From contig NZ_BOMW01000040.1 of NCBI RefSeq assembly GCF_016862395.1, positions 1 through 64,000 on the forward strand: DNA of 64,000 bases, given 5' to 3'. Origin of the DNA: Actinoplanes siamensis (GTDB taxonomy: Bacteria > Actinomycetota > Actinomycetes > Mycobacteriales > Micromonosporaceae). The position numbers and the translations under genes were made by a program. Positions 1 to 8,376 of this stretch are shown piece by piece (position 1 is the first letter of the stretch; every line of letters starts with the position of its first letter). The notes beneath the pieces are model-generated. The model was not told where the DNA came from and searched no databases. It saw only the letters and a list, made by a program, of their open reading frames with translations.

Positions 1-90
1 TCGGGCTGGCCGGACTCGGGCTGGCCGGACTCGGGCTGGCCGGACTCGGGCTGGCCGGACTCGGGCTGGCCGGACTCGGGCTGGCCGGAC
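1..90. repeat. 15-bp tandem repeat, six perfect copies, coding SGQPE
   Basis: Six identical copies of TCGGGCTGGCCGGAC fill the first 90 bases and may continue to the left. The unit is five codons long and reads Ser-Gly-Gln-Pro-Glu on the minus strand, so copy-number changes keep the frame of the membrane protein that contains it. Confidence 0.9.
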
Positions 91-2165
91 TCGGGGTCGG
101 CGGCCTCGGCCTCGTGGATCGACGGGCGTTGCGTCTCGGCGGCGCGGGCCGACGGGACCGGCTTGGACGGCGCGGCCGGCTGCCGGGTGGGGAACGGGAC
201 GATCGGCGACTTGGGCTCTTCCCGCTTCTCCGTCTCCGGGGCCGGCTCCTCCGTCTCGCGCTTCTGATCCTTCTCCGTCGCCGCTGCCTCTACGGCCTTC
301 TCCTCGGCGGCCGTGGCCGTTTCCCGGTTCTCGGTCGGGAAGTCGCCGGCCGGGGCCGGCTTCGCGGTGCGGGCGGGGTCGGCGGGCCGGGCCGGCGGGC
401 GGTCGCCGCCCGTCCTGGTCAGGCCGGAGGCGGCCCAGTCGGTGATGTTCGGGCCGGTGAGCAGGGCGACTCGCCGCGGCGCCGGGGCCGGCCATCCACC
501 GCCTCGCCGGGTGGTACCGCCCGTCGCCCGGTCCGCCGGCTGCGGAGCGGCGCTCGGCACGGCAGCCGGGGTGGCCGGGTTGTCGTGCGGAGACGCGGCG
601 TCGGCAGCCGCGACGGCTTTGTCCGCCAGGGCGGCGGCGTCGGACAGTGCGACAGCGTCGGCGAGAGCGTCCGCCACCGAACCCGCGCCGGCCTCGGACG
701 CGGGCGAGCTTTCCGCGGCGGAGCCGACGGCCGGGGTCCGGCCTGCGGGCGAGGCCGGCTGGGCGTCCAGGATCAGGTCCTTCGAGGGGAGCTTGGCGGC
801 CCGGCTCCGCGCGGCTTCGGCCAGGGCGGCAGCGGCCTGCGCTTCGGTCTGACGGGCTCGTTCCGGGGCGGTTTCGGCCACCCAGGCGCCTACCGCGGTG
901 GCATGGAACTCCGGCAGGTCGGCCGGGGCGGGCGGGCGACGGCGGCCGGAGCGCGGCGGGGTGGCGGTCTCGTTCAACAGGTTCAGCGGCTCGCCCGGGG
1001 CGGGTGTCGGGGTGGCGGCCCGCGAGACAGCGTTGCCGGTGGCGGCGTCGGGACGGGTGGCCGGGGACGGAACCGGAAGAGCGCCGGGCACCACCGGGGT
1101 GAGGCCGCTGGGCGAGATGCCCGCGTGGGTGTCCCCATCGGCAGGCCCGGCGGAGGCGGCGGACGCGGCGGGGACGGGGGTCTCGGTCGTACCGGGAACG
1201 GGGTTCGGTTCGGCTGAGGGGCCGACGGCCGTACCGGAAGAGATGGGGGAAACCGCAAGCGAGTCTCCTCCCGCGCCCACCGAATTCCGGGGCGGCCAGG
1301 CGAATTGCGGCAACGCCGGCGGCCGGACCGGGCGGGAATCGGCCAGGGTGCGCGGGCGGTGGGCGCCTTTGCCACGGCTCGGCAGGAAGCCGCCGAACAT
1401 GCCGGAGCCGGCCGGAGGGGCTGCCGGCAGCGCCGGTTGCCGGCGGAACGGCAGCGGCGTGCCGATGGCCAGCATCAGGTCCGGGACCTGGCTGGGCTCG
1501 ACGACGTAGACCACCTCGCGCCGGCGGCGCGGCGTGGCCAGCACCACCACGCCGATCATCAGGAAGACCGTGCCGAGCGAGATCAGCGCCCAGGCGGCCG
1601 GGTCGAGCCAGCCGGGGCGGGCCTCGACCGCGCCGTTCAGGCGCAGTTCCCGGGCGCCCGAGGCGTTCATGACGACCAGGCTGTAGTCGCCGGTCATCGC
1701 CTTCGGGGTCCAGTGGATCGAGCCGCTGCCGGTGCGGGTCCAGAAGTCCTGGCGGCCGGGCTCGCTGGGCAGCGCGTGGCCGCCGTCGACGGGGACCGAG
1801 GTGATCGGGAGCTCGCCGGTGCCGACCTGGACGCCGCGGATCTCGGTGTACGGAACGCCGCTCAGGTAGGCGGTGACCTTGTCGGAGGGGGCCAGGCCGA
1901 CGAAGGCGGGGCCGGCTTCGGTGGCCGCGGTGATCCGCAGCTCCGTGTCGCCGATACGGGCGAACGAGGCGTCGTCGCGCAGCAGACGGTCGACGTCCGG
2001 GACGACGATCGCGTACCCGGGGGCGGTGAGCCGCTGCAGTTCGGCGCTGAACGCGCCACCCTCGTCGCGGTGCCGCAGGGCGGCCCAGAGGCACCCGCCG
2101 GCGAGCAGCGCGGGCAGTCCGATCGTCAAAAGCAGCATGCCGAGGACCGGCCGGATCAGCCGCAT
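1..2165 (-). CDS. Membrane-anchored Ala/Pro-rich protein with SGQPE repeats (C-terminus off the left edge)
   Basis: Reading from the ATG at 2165 the minus strand stays open to the left edge, giving about 720 residues and no stop, so the C-terminus is missing. A hydrophobic segment at about residues 5-28 and a second one (LISLGTVFLMIGVVVLA) at about residue 190 bracket an extracytoplasmic domain of about 160 residues. After the second helix the protein is a long Ala/Pro/Glu-rich, probably disordered tail that ends here in six perfect SGQPE repeats. If both hydrophobic stretches are transmembrane helices, the tail is cytoplasmic. It lies downstream of copCD on the same strand, but a terminator separates them. 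I do not recognise the family. That it is a real gene rests on the uninterrupted frame and a clean start with GGGGGAA upstream. Confidence 0.6.
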   Translation of the reverse strand, partial: MRLIRPVLGMLLLTIGLPALLAGGCLWAALRHRDEGGAFSAELQRLTAPGYAIVVPDVDRLLRDDASFARIGDTELRITAATEAGPAFVGLAPSDKVTAYLSGVPYTEIRGVQVGTGELPITSVPVDGGHALPSEPGRQDFWTRTGSGSIHWTPKAMTGDYSLVVMNASGARELRLNGAVEARPGWLDPAAWALISLGTVFLMIGVVVLATPRRRREVVYVVEPSQVPDLMLAIGTPLPFRRQPALPAAPPAGSGMFGGFLPSRGKGAHRPRTLADSRPVRPPALPQFAWPPRNSVGAGGDSLAVSPISSGTAVGPSAEPNPVPGTTETPVPAASAASAGPADGDTHAGISPSGLTPVVPGALPVPSPATRPDAATGNAVSRAATPTPAPGEPLNLLNETATPPRSGRRRPPAPADLPEFHATAVGAWVAETAPERARQTEAQAAAALAEAARSRAAKLPSKDLILDAQPASPAGRTPAVGSAAESSPASEAGAGSVADALADAVALSDAAALADKAVAAADAASPHDNPATPAAVPSAAPQPADRATGGTTRRGGGWPAPAPRRVALLTGPNITDWAASGLTRTGGDRPPARPADPARTAKPAPAGDFPTENRETATAAEEKAVEAAATEKDQKRETEEPAPETEKREEPKSPIVPFPTRQPAAPSKPVPSARAAETQRPSIHEAEAADPESGQPESGQPESGQPESGQPESGQPESGQP

Positions 2166-2262
2166 CGTCAATTCCCCCTTCTCGGGCCCCACTGCGCGCA
2201 CCATACCGAGGCAAATATCCCCAAAATGGGCAAACGAGCAGCCCGCCCTCGATAGATACGGC

Positions 2263-2294
2263 AAAGGCCCGATCCCATCCGGAATCGGGCCTTT
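2263..2294 (-). terminator. Rho-independent-type hairpin after copCD
   Basis: AAAGGCCCGAT (2263-2273) pairs perfectly over 11 bp with ATCGGGCCTTT (2284-2294) across a 10-base loop. It lies 32 bases beyond the copCD stop codon and the descending arm ends in TTT on the minus strand, so it most likely ends copCD transcription before the SGQPE-repeat gene. Confidence 0.7.
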
Positions 2295-2325
2295 CGCCGG
2301 GGAGAATCGGCCGAACAGCCGAGGG

Positions 2326-3987
2326 TCAGCGGATCTCGGCGGTCATCGTGAACGTGCTCTGATCGATGTCCGACGTACGCGCGGTGAACTTGAACGTCCA
2401 GTCCCCGGCCTGCGGCAACGCGATGTCGCCGATCGCGTGGAAGTCGGTGATCCGCAGCAGCGGGATGTCGATCGCCTCGATGCCCTTGGCCGGCAGCGCC
2501 GCTGTCGCCTTCCACTCGACCACCGGCAGTGGCTTGTTGTCCGGGGTGTACGCGTACAGGTGCATCGAGTTGTTCCCGACCGCCGCCGGATAGAGGTCCA
2601 CCTGCAGCGACATGGTCTTGTCCGTCAGCGTCCGGGTGACCGTGGTGTCGGCTGTCGTGGTCCGCGCCGCGTCGGCGGTGCGCGGTGGCGCGATCTGCAC
2701 CAGCGCCGCGGTCACGCCGAGCACCACCGCGGTGATCCCCAGCTCGGCCAGCACTACCCGGCGCAGGCCGCGCGGCGACTCCTCGGCGGCCCGCTCCTTG
2801 ACCAGCTTCCGGGAGAACGCGGCCACCCCGATCACGATCGCCGCCAGCGCCACCTTGGTCAGGATCAGCCGGCCGTACGTGCTGTTGAACAGCCCGTTCA
2901 GCGTGGACACCTCGATCAGGGCCTGGACCACGCCGGCGAAGACCAGCGCGCCGACAGCGGTGAACGCCCAGCGGGACCAGATCGGCAGGATCGCGCTCAG
3001 TTCCCGGGCGTTGGCCCGGGGCAGCAGGAACGCGAAGAGCATCACCAGGCCGCCCAGCCAGACCGACATGGCGGCCAGGTGCAGCGCGTCGAGCACCACC
3101 GAGACACCGGCCACCGGGGAGGCGGTCGGGTGCCCGGTCAGCGGCCAGGTGGCCAGCGCCGCCACACCCAGGACCCCGAGCAGCGCCAGGTCCAGTTTCG
3201 ACTCGCCGCCGGAACCGAGCAGCAGCGGGCGCAGCAGGAACCCGGCGGCCACCACCACGGCCAGCCGGACCAGCATCACCGCGCCGAACGTGCTGCCCAG
3301 CACGTCCCTGAGGTCGCCGACCCGGACGTCGAAGAGGCTGGTGCCCAGCGTGTACGGCGCCTGCAGCCAGAGGGCCAGCACGGTGCTGCCGGCGACCAGG
3401 CCGATGCCGGTCCAGATCAACCGGCCGGGGTCACGGCGGGACAGCCGCTGCGGCCAGAGCAGCGCCAGCACGAGCACCGGTCCGACCAGGAGCACCAGAC
3501 CCGCGTACCCCAGATATTTGCCGATCGGGATGAGGGCCCGGACCAGCGGGTCCACCTTGACGTCCTCGGCGCCGTCCGCGGTGGGCGTCGCCGACGCGGC
3601 GCCCACCGAGTAGGTGATCGTGCCGGCCACCGGGTGGGTGTCCGCGGAGATCACCCGATAAGTGACCAGGTACGTCCCCCGCCCGCCCCCGGACCGCAGC
3701 GGGATCGTCACGGTCGCCCCGTCCACGGTCGGGTCGCCCTGGTCGGCGCGGGACCCGTCGGGCGCGAGCACCTGGATCTTGCCGGAGATCAGCTGAACCG
3801 ACTCGCTGAACGTCAGGGTCACCTTGTTCGGGGCGTCCGGCACGATGTTGCCGTTGTTCGGATCGCTGCTGACCAGCGCGGCGTGCGCGCTGGCCGGTCC
3901 GGCCGAGAACAGCACCCCGAGCATGCCGATCAGCAGCCCGAGCAGAACGGTCGCGGCGCGGCGTCGGTCGACGGTCATGACGGCCAT
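2326..3987 (-). CDS. CopC-CopD fusion copper transport/resistance protein (YcnJ type)
   Basis: This 553-residue protein is a secretory CopC domain fused to a CopD membrane domain. A signal peptide (residues 1-34) ends in PASA, leaving His35 as the first mature residue. In the CopC family this His together with the Asp116-x-His118 pair (RVISADTHPVAG) forms a Cu(II) site. No Met-rich Cu(I) loop is visible. From about residue 150 there are roughly eight hydrophobic segments typical of CopD, followed by an extracytoplasmic C-terminal domain of about 110 residues. The likely role is copper binding outside the cell and import or handling at the membrane. It is divergent from the SigC-like sigma factor with 95 bases between the starts, so both may be fired from the same region. 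An in-frame ATG three codons downstream is also possible. Confidence 0.9.
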   Translation of the reverse strand: MAVMTVDRRRAATVLLGLLIGMLGVLFSAGPASAHAALVSSDPNNGNIVPDAPNKVTLTFSESVQLISGKIQVLAPDGSRADQGDPTVDGATVTIPLRSGGGRGTYLVTYRVISADTHPVAGTITYSVGAASATPTADGAEDVKVDPLVRALIPIGKYLGYAGLVLLVGPVLVLALLWPQRLSRRDPGRLIWTGIGLVAGSTVLALWLQAPYTLGTSLFDVRVGDLRDVLGSTFGAVMLVRLAVVVAAGFLLRPLLLGSGGESKLDLALLGVLGVAALATWPLTGHPTASPVAGVSVVLDALHLAAMSVWLGGLVMLFAFLLPRANARELSAILPIWSRWAFTAVGALVFAGVVQALIEVSTLNGLFNSTYGRLILTKVALAAIVIGVAAFSRKLVKERAAEESPRGLRRVVLAELGITAVVLGVTAALVQIAPPRTADAARTTTADTTVTRTLTDKTMSLQVDLYPAAVGNNSMHLYAYTPDNKPLPVVEWKATAALPAKGIEAIDIPLLRITDFHAIGDIALPQAGDWTFKFTARTSDIDQSTFTMTAEIR

Positions 3988-4082
3988 GCTCTCTGATCAC
4001 CATCCGATCGACCACCCGCGGGTGGTCGCGGGTGGCGTACGCATGGTCCCAGACCCGGCCGGGACGCGTACGATGCCCATTC

Positions 4083-4631
4083 GTGACCGCTGGTGAGCAG
4101 GAGACGGACGAGACCACCGCGCTGGCGCTGGCCGCCCGCGACGGCGACCCGGTGGCACAGGCCGGTTTCGTGCGCGCCACCCAGGCCGAGGTGTGGCGGT
4201 TCACCGCCGCGCTCGTCGATCCCGGCGCTGCCGACGACCTGACCCAGGAGACGTTCCTGCGGGCGTTCCGGGCGCTGGACACCTTCGAAGGGCGGTCCAC
4301 GGTGCGCACCTGGCTGCTCGGCATCGCGCGGCGGACCTGCGCCGATCACCTGCGGACCGTGGTGCGGCGGCGGAAGCTGGACGTCCGGCTGGCCGCGCAG
4401 GCCGCCACCGAGGGGCCGGCGCCCGATCCGGCGCACAGGTTGACCAGCGCCGATCTGCTGGGCCGGCTGAGCAACGAGCGGCGGACGGCGTTCGTGCTCA
4501 CGCAGGTGCTCGGATTGTCGTACGCCGAAGCCGCTGAAGTGGAAAATGTCCCGGTGGGGACGATCCGCTCCCGGGTGGCCCGGGCCCGCGACGAACTGAT
4601 CACCGAAGTGGCCAAGGCCCGGGCGAGCTAG
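4083..4631 (+). CDS. sigC: ECF RNA polymerase sigma factor, SigC-like
   Basis: A 182-residue ECF sigma factor from the GTG at 4083; the frame is open further upstream to 4032, but that extension is Arg-rich and unlike the family. Region 2 is clear (DDLTQETFLRAFRAL, then TWLLGIARRTCADHLR), and region 4 has the helix-turn-helix GLSYAEAAEVENVPVGTIRSR. From memory the sequence resembles M. tuberculosis SigC along its length, including the ALALAA start and the KATQ/RATQ...VWRF block. SigC has been linked to copper acquisition, and here the gene is divergent from copCD, which supports that role. No anti-sigma factor gene follows; the next genes are a thiol-redox set. Assignment to SigC is by eye and not tested by phylogeny. 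Confidence 0.8.
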   Translation: MTAGEQETDETTALALAARDGDPVAQAGFVRATQAEVWRFTAALVDPGAADDLTQETFLRAFRALDTFEGRSTVRTWLLGIARRTCADHLRTVVRRRKLDVRLAAQAATEGPAPDPAHRLTSADLLGRLSNERRTAFVLTQVLGLSYAEAAEVENVPVGTIRSRVARARDELITEVAKARAS

Positions 4632-4720
4632 GACTTATCGCCCTGTTCGTGACGTCTGCCACGGAAGACGCGATGCTCGGGAACCCAGGCTCGGTCAACT
4701 CCGTCTAACGGGGCGTGACC

Positions 4721-5206
4721 ATGGGAACCCTCACGCGGCCGGCGGTCTGGCCGTGGATCTCCACGCTGGCCCGGCTGGGGCTGGCCGCCGTCTGGCTGGT
4801 CGCGGGCGCCACCAAGGTCGGTGACCTGGCCGAGTCGGCGCGCGCGGTGAACGCGTACCAGCTGATGTCGTACGACGTGGCCAAGGTGGTCGGCGGCGTC
4901 CAGCCGTTCCTGGAGATCGCGCTCGGCCTGCTCCTGCTGATCGGGCTGTCCACGCGGCTCACCGCGGCGATCTCCGCCGCGCTCCTGGTGATCTTCATCG
5001 CCGGGATCGTCTCGGCCTGGGCCCGCGGCCTGCGCATCGACTGCGGATGTTTCAGCTCGGGCGGCGAGCTCGGCGCCGGGCGGGACACCGCGTACGGCCT
5101 GGACTTCCTGCGTGACCTCGGTTTTCTGGCACTCTGCGGGATCCTGGTGTGGCGGCCGCGGTCCCGTTTCTCGATCGATGGCGTGCTGATGGGGGAATCG
5201 TCGTGA
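4721..5206 (+). CDS. MauE/DoxX-family membrane protein
   Basis: A 161-residue integral membrane protein with four hydrophobic segments (about residues 12-30, 55-75, 80-98 and 125-143). It has the MauE/DoxX pattern, including LGLAAVWLVAGATKV near the N-terminus and a Cys pair in RIDCGCFSSGG between helices 3 and 4. MauE-type proteins move electrons or help disulfide chemistry across the membrane, often beside a thioredoxin-like partner. That is the case here: the stop codon overlaps the start of a DsbA-like gene (GTGA). The ATG at 4721 is preferred over the GTG at 4715 because GGGG then sits seven bases upstream. The precise redox partner is inferred only from context. Confidence 0.8.
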   Translation: MGTLTRPAVWPWISTLARLGLAAVWLVAGATKVGDLAESARAVNAYQLMSYDVAKVVGGVQPFLEIALGLLLLIGLSTRLTAAISAALLVIFIAGIVSAWARGLRIDCGCFSSGGELGAGRDTAYGLDFLRDLGFLALCGILVWRPRSRFSIDGVLMGESS

Positions 5207-5943
5207 GCAAGGGCACTCGGGACCGGGCGCAGAAGGCGCGGCAGATCGTCGCGCAGCAGCAGGCCGCGGAGAGACGCCGCAACGTCACCATCTGGACGTC
5301 GGTGGCGGTGGTCGTGGTGCTGGTCATCGCCGGCTTCGTCGGGTACGCCACACTCTCCGGGCAGGACAAGGGCAAACTCGTCACGCCGAGCGTGGCGGTG
5401 GACGAGGGCACCGCGTTCGCGGTCGGCACCGGGCCGGTCACCGTCGACATCTACGAGGACTTCATGTGCCCCGTCTGCAACCACTTCGAGCAGCAGAGCG
5501 GCGCCACCCTCAAGCAGTACGTCTCGTCCAACAAGATCACCCTGCGGTACCACCCGGTGTCGATCCTGGACCGCGCCTCGAACGGCACGGAATACTCGAC
5601 CCGTTCGGCCGGGGCCGCCGCGGCCGCCGCGGAGCAGGGCAAGTTCACCGAGCTGCACGACGTGCTCTACGCCAACCAGCCGGCCGAGGGCAGCGACGGC
5701 CTCACCAACTCCAAGATCATCGAGCTGGCGAGGTCGGTAGGTTTGACCAGTGACAAGTTTGCCGATGCGGTCCACGCCGGTACGTACGAGCCATGGGCGA
5801 CGAAGGTGACCGAGACGTTCTCCGCGCGCGGTTTCACCGGCACCCCGACCATCGTGATCAACGGGACCAGGCTGACCGGGCCGGGCGACACCCCGCCCTC
5901 CAACGAGCTGGTCACCCAGACCATCGACAAGGCGGCCGGGTGA
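5203..5943 (+). CDS. DsbA-like membrane-anchored thioredoxin-fold protein
   Basis: Translation from the GTG at 5203, which overlaps the preceding stop and has GGGGGAA six bases upstream, gives 246 residues. A short basic N-terminus is followed by one membrane anchor (about residues 29-48) and then a Thioredoxin_4/DsbA domain outside the membrane. The active site is EDFMCPVCNHF, with Cys89 and Cys92, and the conserved cis-proline loop is GTPTIVING. Proteins of this type oxidise or isomerise disulfides in exported proteins, and the upstream MauE-like protein may be its electron partner. The frame extends upstream to 5149 inside the previous gene, but that start lacks a ribosome site. The next gene again overlaps by GTGA, so three proteins are probably made from one message. 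Confidence 0.88.
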   Translation: MSKGTRDRAQKARQIVAQQQAAERRRNVTIWTSVAVVVVLVIAGFVGYATLSGQDKGKLVTPSVAVDEGTAFAVGTGPVTVDIYEDFMCPVCNHFEQQSGATLKQYVSSNKITLRYHPVSILDRASNGTEYSTRSAGAAAAAAEQGKFTELHDVLYANQPAEGSDGLTNSKIIELARSVGLTSDKFADAVHAGTYEPWATKVTETFSARGFTGTPTIVINGTRLTGPGDTPPSNELVTQTIDKAAG

Positions 5944-6998
5944 GACGGCTCCTGCTGATCCTGGCGGTGGCCGGCGCGGTGATCGCGCCGGCCACGCCCG
6001 TGTCCGCGCACGGCGGCGAGGGGGCGAACGTCACGTCGTACCGGACCACGGTCACCGGCGTCAGCAGCCCGATGGACGGCCTGTCGGTACGCGTCGTCGA
6101 GGGCGGCGCCCGGCTCGAACTGGTCAACGACACCGGGCGGCCGATCGAGGTGCTCGGCTACTCCGGCGAACCGTACCTGGAGATCCGCCCGGACGGCGTC
6201 TACCAGAACCAGTCCTCCCCCGCGACGTATGTGAACCGGACCCTCGCCGGCGAGACCCCGGTGCCGCCGGCCGCCGATGTCACCTCCGCGCCCACCTGGC
6301 AGAAAATCTCCTCCGACAGCACGGTCCGCTGGCACGACCAGCGCACGCACTGGCTCGGGACGGCTCGCCCGCCGCAGGCGGTGGCCGACCCCGATCACGC
6401 GCATCGGCTGCGGGACTGGGCGGTGCCGCTGCGCGACCAGGTGCGGGTCTTCGAGATCCGGGGCACGCTCGACTACGAGCCGCCGCCGGTGACCTGGGCC
6501 TGGTGGGCCGGGGCTGTCCTGGCGGGCCTGCTCCTGACCGCCCTGCTCCGCTGGTGGCCGCGGTTGGTGGCGCCGCTCGCGCTGATCGCCGGCCTGTCCG
6601 TTCTTGTGTACGCGGTGACGCGCGGCCTGGACGGCGCGGGCTGGTCCGGAGTCCTGCTGGTGACCGGCGCCCTGGCCCTCGGCGCGGCGTGGCGGCACCC
6701 GCCGTTCTACCTGGCCCTCGCCGGCTTCGTGGTGGCCGCGTTCGCCGGTTTCGCCAGCTCCGACGCCTTCCTCGCGGCGGTCGTGCCGGCGGTGGGCCCC
6801 GGCTGGCTGGCCCGCGCCTGCGTCGCGCTGACCATCGCGGCCGGCGCCGCGCTGGCGATGACCGGCCTGCTCCGGATGCGCGCCGCCGTCCCGGCCACGC
6901 CGCGGCCATCCCCCGCCGAGACGGTGCCGGGCGACCAGCGCCGGCAGGCGCCGCCTGGGCCGCGCCGGAGCCCGGGTGATCCACGCGACAGACGCTAG
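5940..6998 (+). CDS. Secreted/multipass membrane protein of the copper-redox cluster, function unknown
   Basis: The GTG at 5940 overlaps the DsbA-like stop codon and gives a 352-residue protein. A signal peptide (RRLLLILAVAGAVIA...VSA) is followed by mature HGGEG, an extracytoplasmic domain of about 160 residues, and then six hydrophobic segments from about residue 183. The C-terminus is Pro/Arg-rich and cytoplasmic or disordered. A His at the mature N-terminus recalls the CopC copper site, and the gene sits in the cluster with CopCD and SigC, so metal handling is plausible. I do not recognise a named family and cannot identify catalytic residues. Confidence 0.7.
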   Translation: MRRLLLILAVAGAVIAPATPVSAHGGEGANVTSYRTTVTGVSSPMDGLSVRVVEGGARLELVNDTGRPIEVLGYSGEPYLEIRPDGVYQNQSSPATYVNRTLAGETPVPPAADVTSAPTWQKISSDSTVRWHDQRTHWLGTARPPQAVADPDHAHRLRDWAVPLRDQVRVFEIRGTLDYEPPPVTWAWWAGAVLAGLLLTALLRWWPRLVAPLALIAGLSVLVYAVTRGLDGAGWSGVLLVTGALALGAAWRHPPFYLALAGFVVAAFAGFASSDAFLAAVVPAVGPGWLARACVALTIAAGAALAMTGLLRMRAAVPATPRPSPAETVPGDQRRQAPPGPRRSPGDPRDRR

Positions 6999-7038
6999 GG
7001 TGTTCTGAACGTCGCCCGGTAGGTCCTGGGAGGAATCG

Positions 7039-8376
7039 GTGTATCTCCACCGCCTGCGTGTCAGCGGTGTGCGCGGTTTCCACGGCAGGCACGAGGTCGA
7101 TCTCGGGTTCGACCTCGCGCCGGCTGACGGCGCAGGCAACCGCTACCCGGGATTCGTCGTCATAGCCGGGCGGAACGGATCAGGAAAGACGACGCTCCTC
7201 CGCGCCGCCGCGACCGTCCTGGCCGGTCCGGTGGTGTCCAACATCCTGACCGAAGGCGTCCGAGCCTGGGTCACACACGGAGCTTCGATCGCGGTGGCTC
7301 ACGGCGAGGTCCAACCCTCCGGCGACGAGCTCGACGTGACAACACGCCGGTTCGACGCCCGGCTGAGGTGGGACCCGGCCGAGGGGCCGGTCACCCGGCC
7401 ACACATCGACTGGCCGAGCGCTCCCGGGCAGCACGAACCCACCACACTTGCTGCCGAGCACTCTCCCTGGACACCTCATCCGCGAGGGTGGTTCTCCGCC
7501 GGCTACGGGCCGTTCCGGCGCTTGGCCGGGACCAGCGGCGAGGTCGCACGCCTGATGGCCGGAGATTGGACAGTCGCGAGATTCGCCACACTGTTCCGGG
7601 AAGAGGCCTCCCTCGCCGAGACCGTCCCGTGGCTGCAGCAGATCAACTACCGCGCCCATTCCGGGCAGACGCGTTACGCACAGCTGGAGGAACGCTTCTT
7701 CGCGCTGCTCAACGACGGGCTGTTCCCCGACGGGCACACCGTCGACCGGGTGGATCCGGACGGGTTGTGGATCGGCCGGGGACTCGGCGCGCCCGTCCAG
7801 ATCGATGAGATGAGTGACGGCTACCGCAGCGTCGGGGCTCTGATCACCGACATCGTGCGGCAGATCGATTCCTGTTTCAACGGAGCGATCCCGTGGGCGG
7901 CCGACGGCAGTCCGAGAGTCCTGTGCTCCGGCGTCGTCCTGATCGACGAGATCGATGCCCACCTGCATGTATCGTGGCAGAAGCGGATCGGGCCGTGGCT
8001 GCGCGAGCACTTTCCGAACATCCAGTTCATCGTGACCACTCACAGTCCGTACATCTGCCAGAGCGCCTCCCCCGGTGGCCTCATCCAGCTTCCCGGGCCG
8101 AACGACGACTTTGCCCCCAGGGTGGTCCCCGACGATCTCTATCGGCGAGTGGTCAACGGCAGCGCCGACGACGCCGTGCTCACCGAGCTGTTCGGTCTCG
8201 AGTCGCCCTACTCGCAGCGCGTCGACCAGCTCCGCGCCGAGCTGACCCGCCTCGAACGACTGGCGATCCGTGGTGAGGCCCAGGCCGGCGACATGGAAAG
8301 GCTCACCGACATCAGTGAGGAGTTGTCGCCCTCCCCCGGCAGCCGGGTCCGCGACGTCCTCGGTGGGGACGCGTGA
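7039..8376 (+). CDS. AAA-family ATPase, PtuA-like (Septu-type defence candidate)
   Basis: This 445-residue ATPase has the SMC/OLD-like AAA_21/AAA_23 layout. Residues 1-60 carry the RLRVSGVRGF start and the Walker A loop GRNGSGKTT (44-52). A signature-like region lies around IDEMSDGYRSVGAL. Walker B is GVVLIDEIDAHLH (about 297-309), followed by the H-loop VTTHSP (about 332). The Walker A and Walker B motifs are split by a long insert, as in this class, which couples ATP binding to an effector. The start is a GTG with TGGGAGGAA upstream. The last four bases (GTGA) are also the start of an HNH nuclease gene, so the two are translationally coupled. An ATPase-HNH pair is the arrangement of Septu PtuA-PtuB. 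The protein is somewhat shorter than the PtuA proteins I recall, so Septu-like is the safe name. Confidence 0.82.
   Translation: MYLHRLRVSGVRGFHGRHEVDLGFDLAPADGAGNRYPGFVVIAGRNGSGKTTLLRAAATVLAGPVVSNILTEGVRAWVTHGASIAVAHGEVQPSGDELDVTTRRFDARLRWDPAEGPVTRPHIDWPSAPGQHEPTTLAAEHSPWTPHPRGWFSAGYGPFRRLAGTSGEVARLMAGDWTVARFATLFREEASLAETVPWLQQINYRAHSGQTRYAQLEERFFALLNDGLFPDGHTVDRVDPDGLWIGRGLGAPVQIDEMSDGYRSVGALITDIVRQIDSCFNGAIPWAADGSPRVLCSGVVLIDEIDAHLHVSWQKRIGPWLREHFPNIQFIVTTHSPYICQSASPGGLIQLPGPNDDFAPRVVPDDLYRRVVNGSADDAVLTELFGLESPYSQRVDQLRAELTRLERLAIRGEAQAGDMERLTDISEELSPSPGSRVRDVLGGDA

Noticed and set aside
1..90. Tandem repeats that could be read as a CRISPR-like array
   Set aside because: The units follow one another without spacers and encode an in-frame SGQPE repeat; there are no cas genes in the window.
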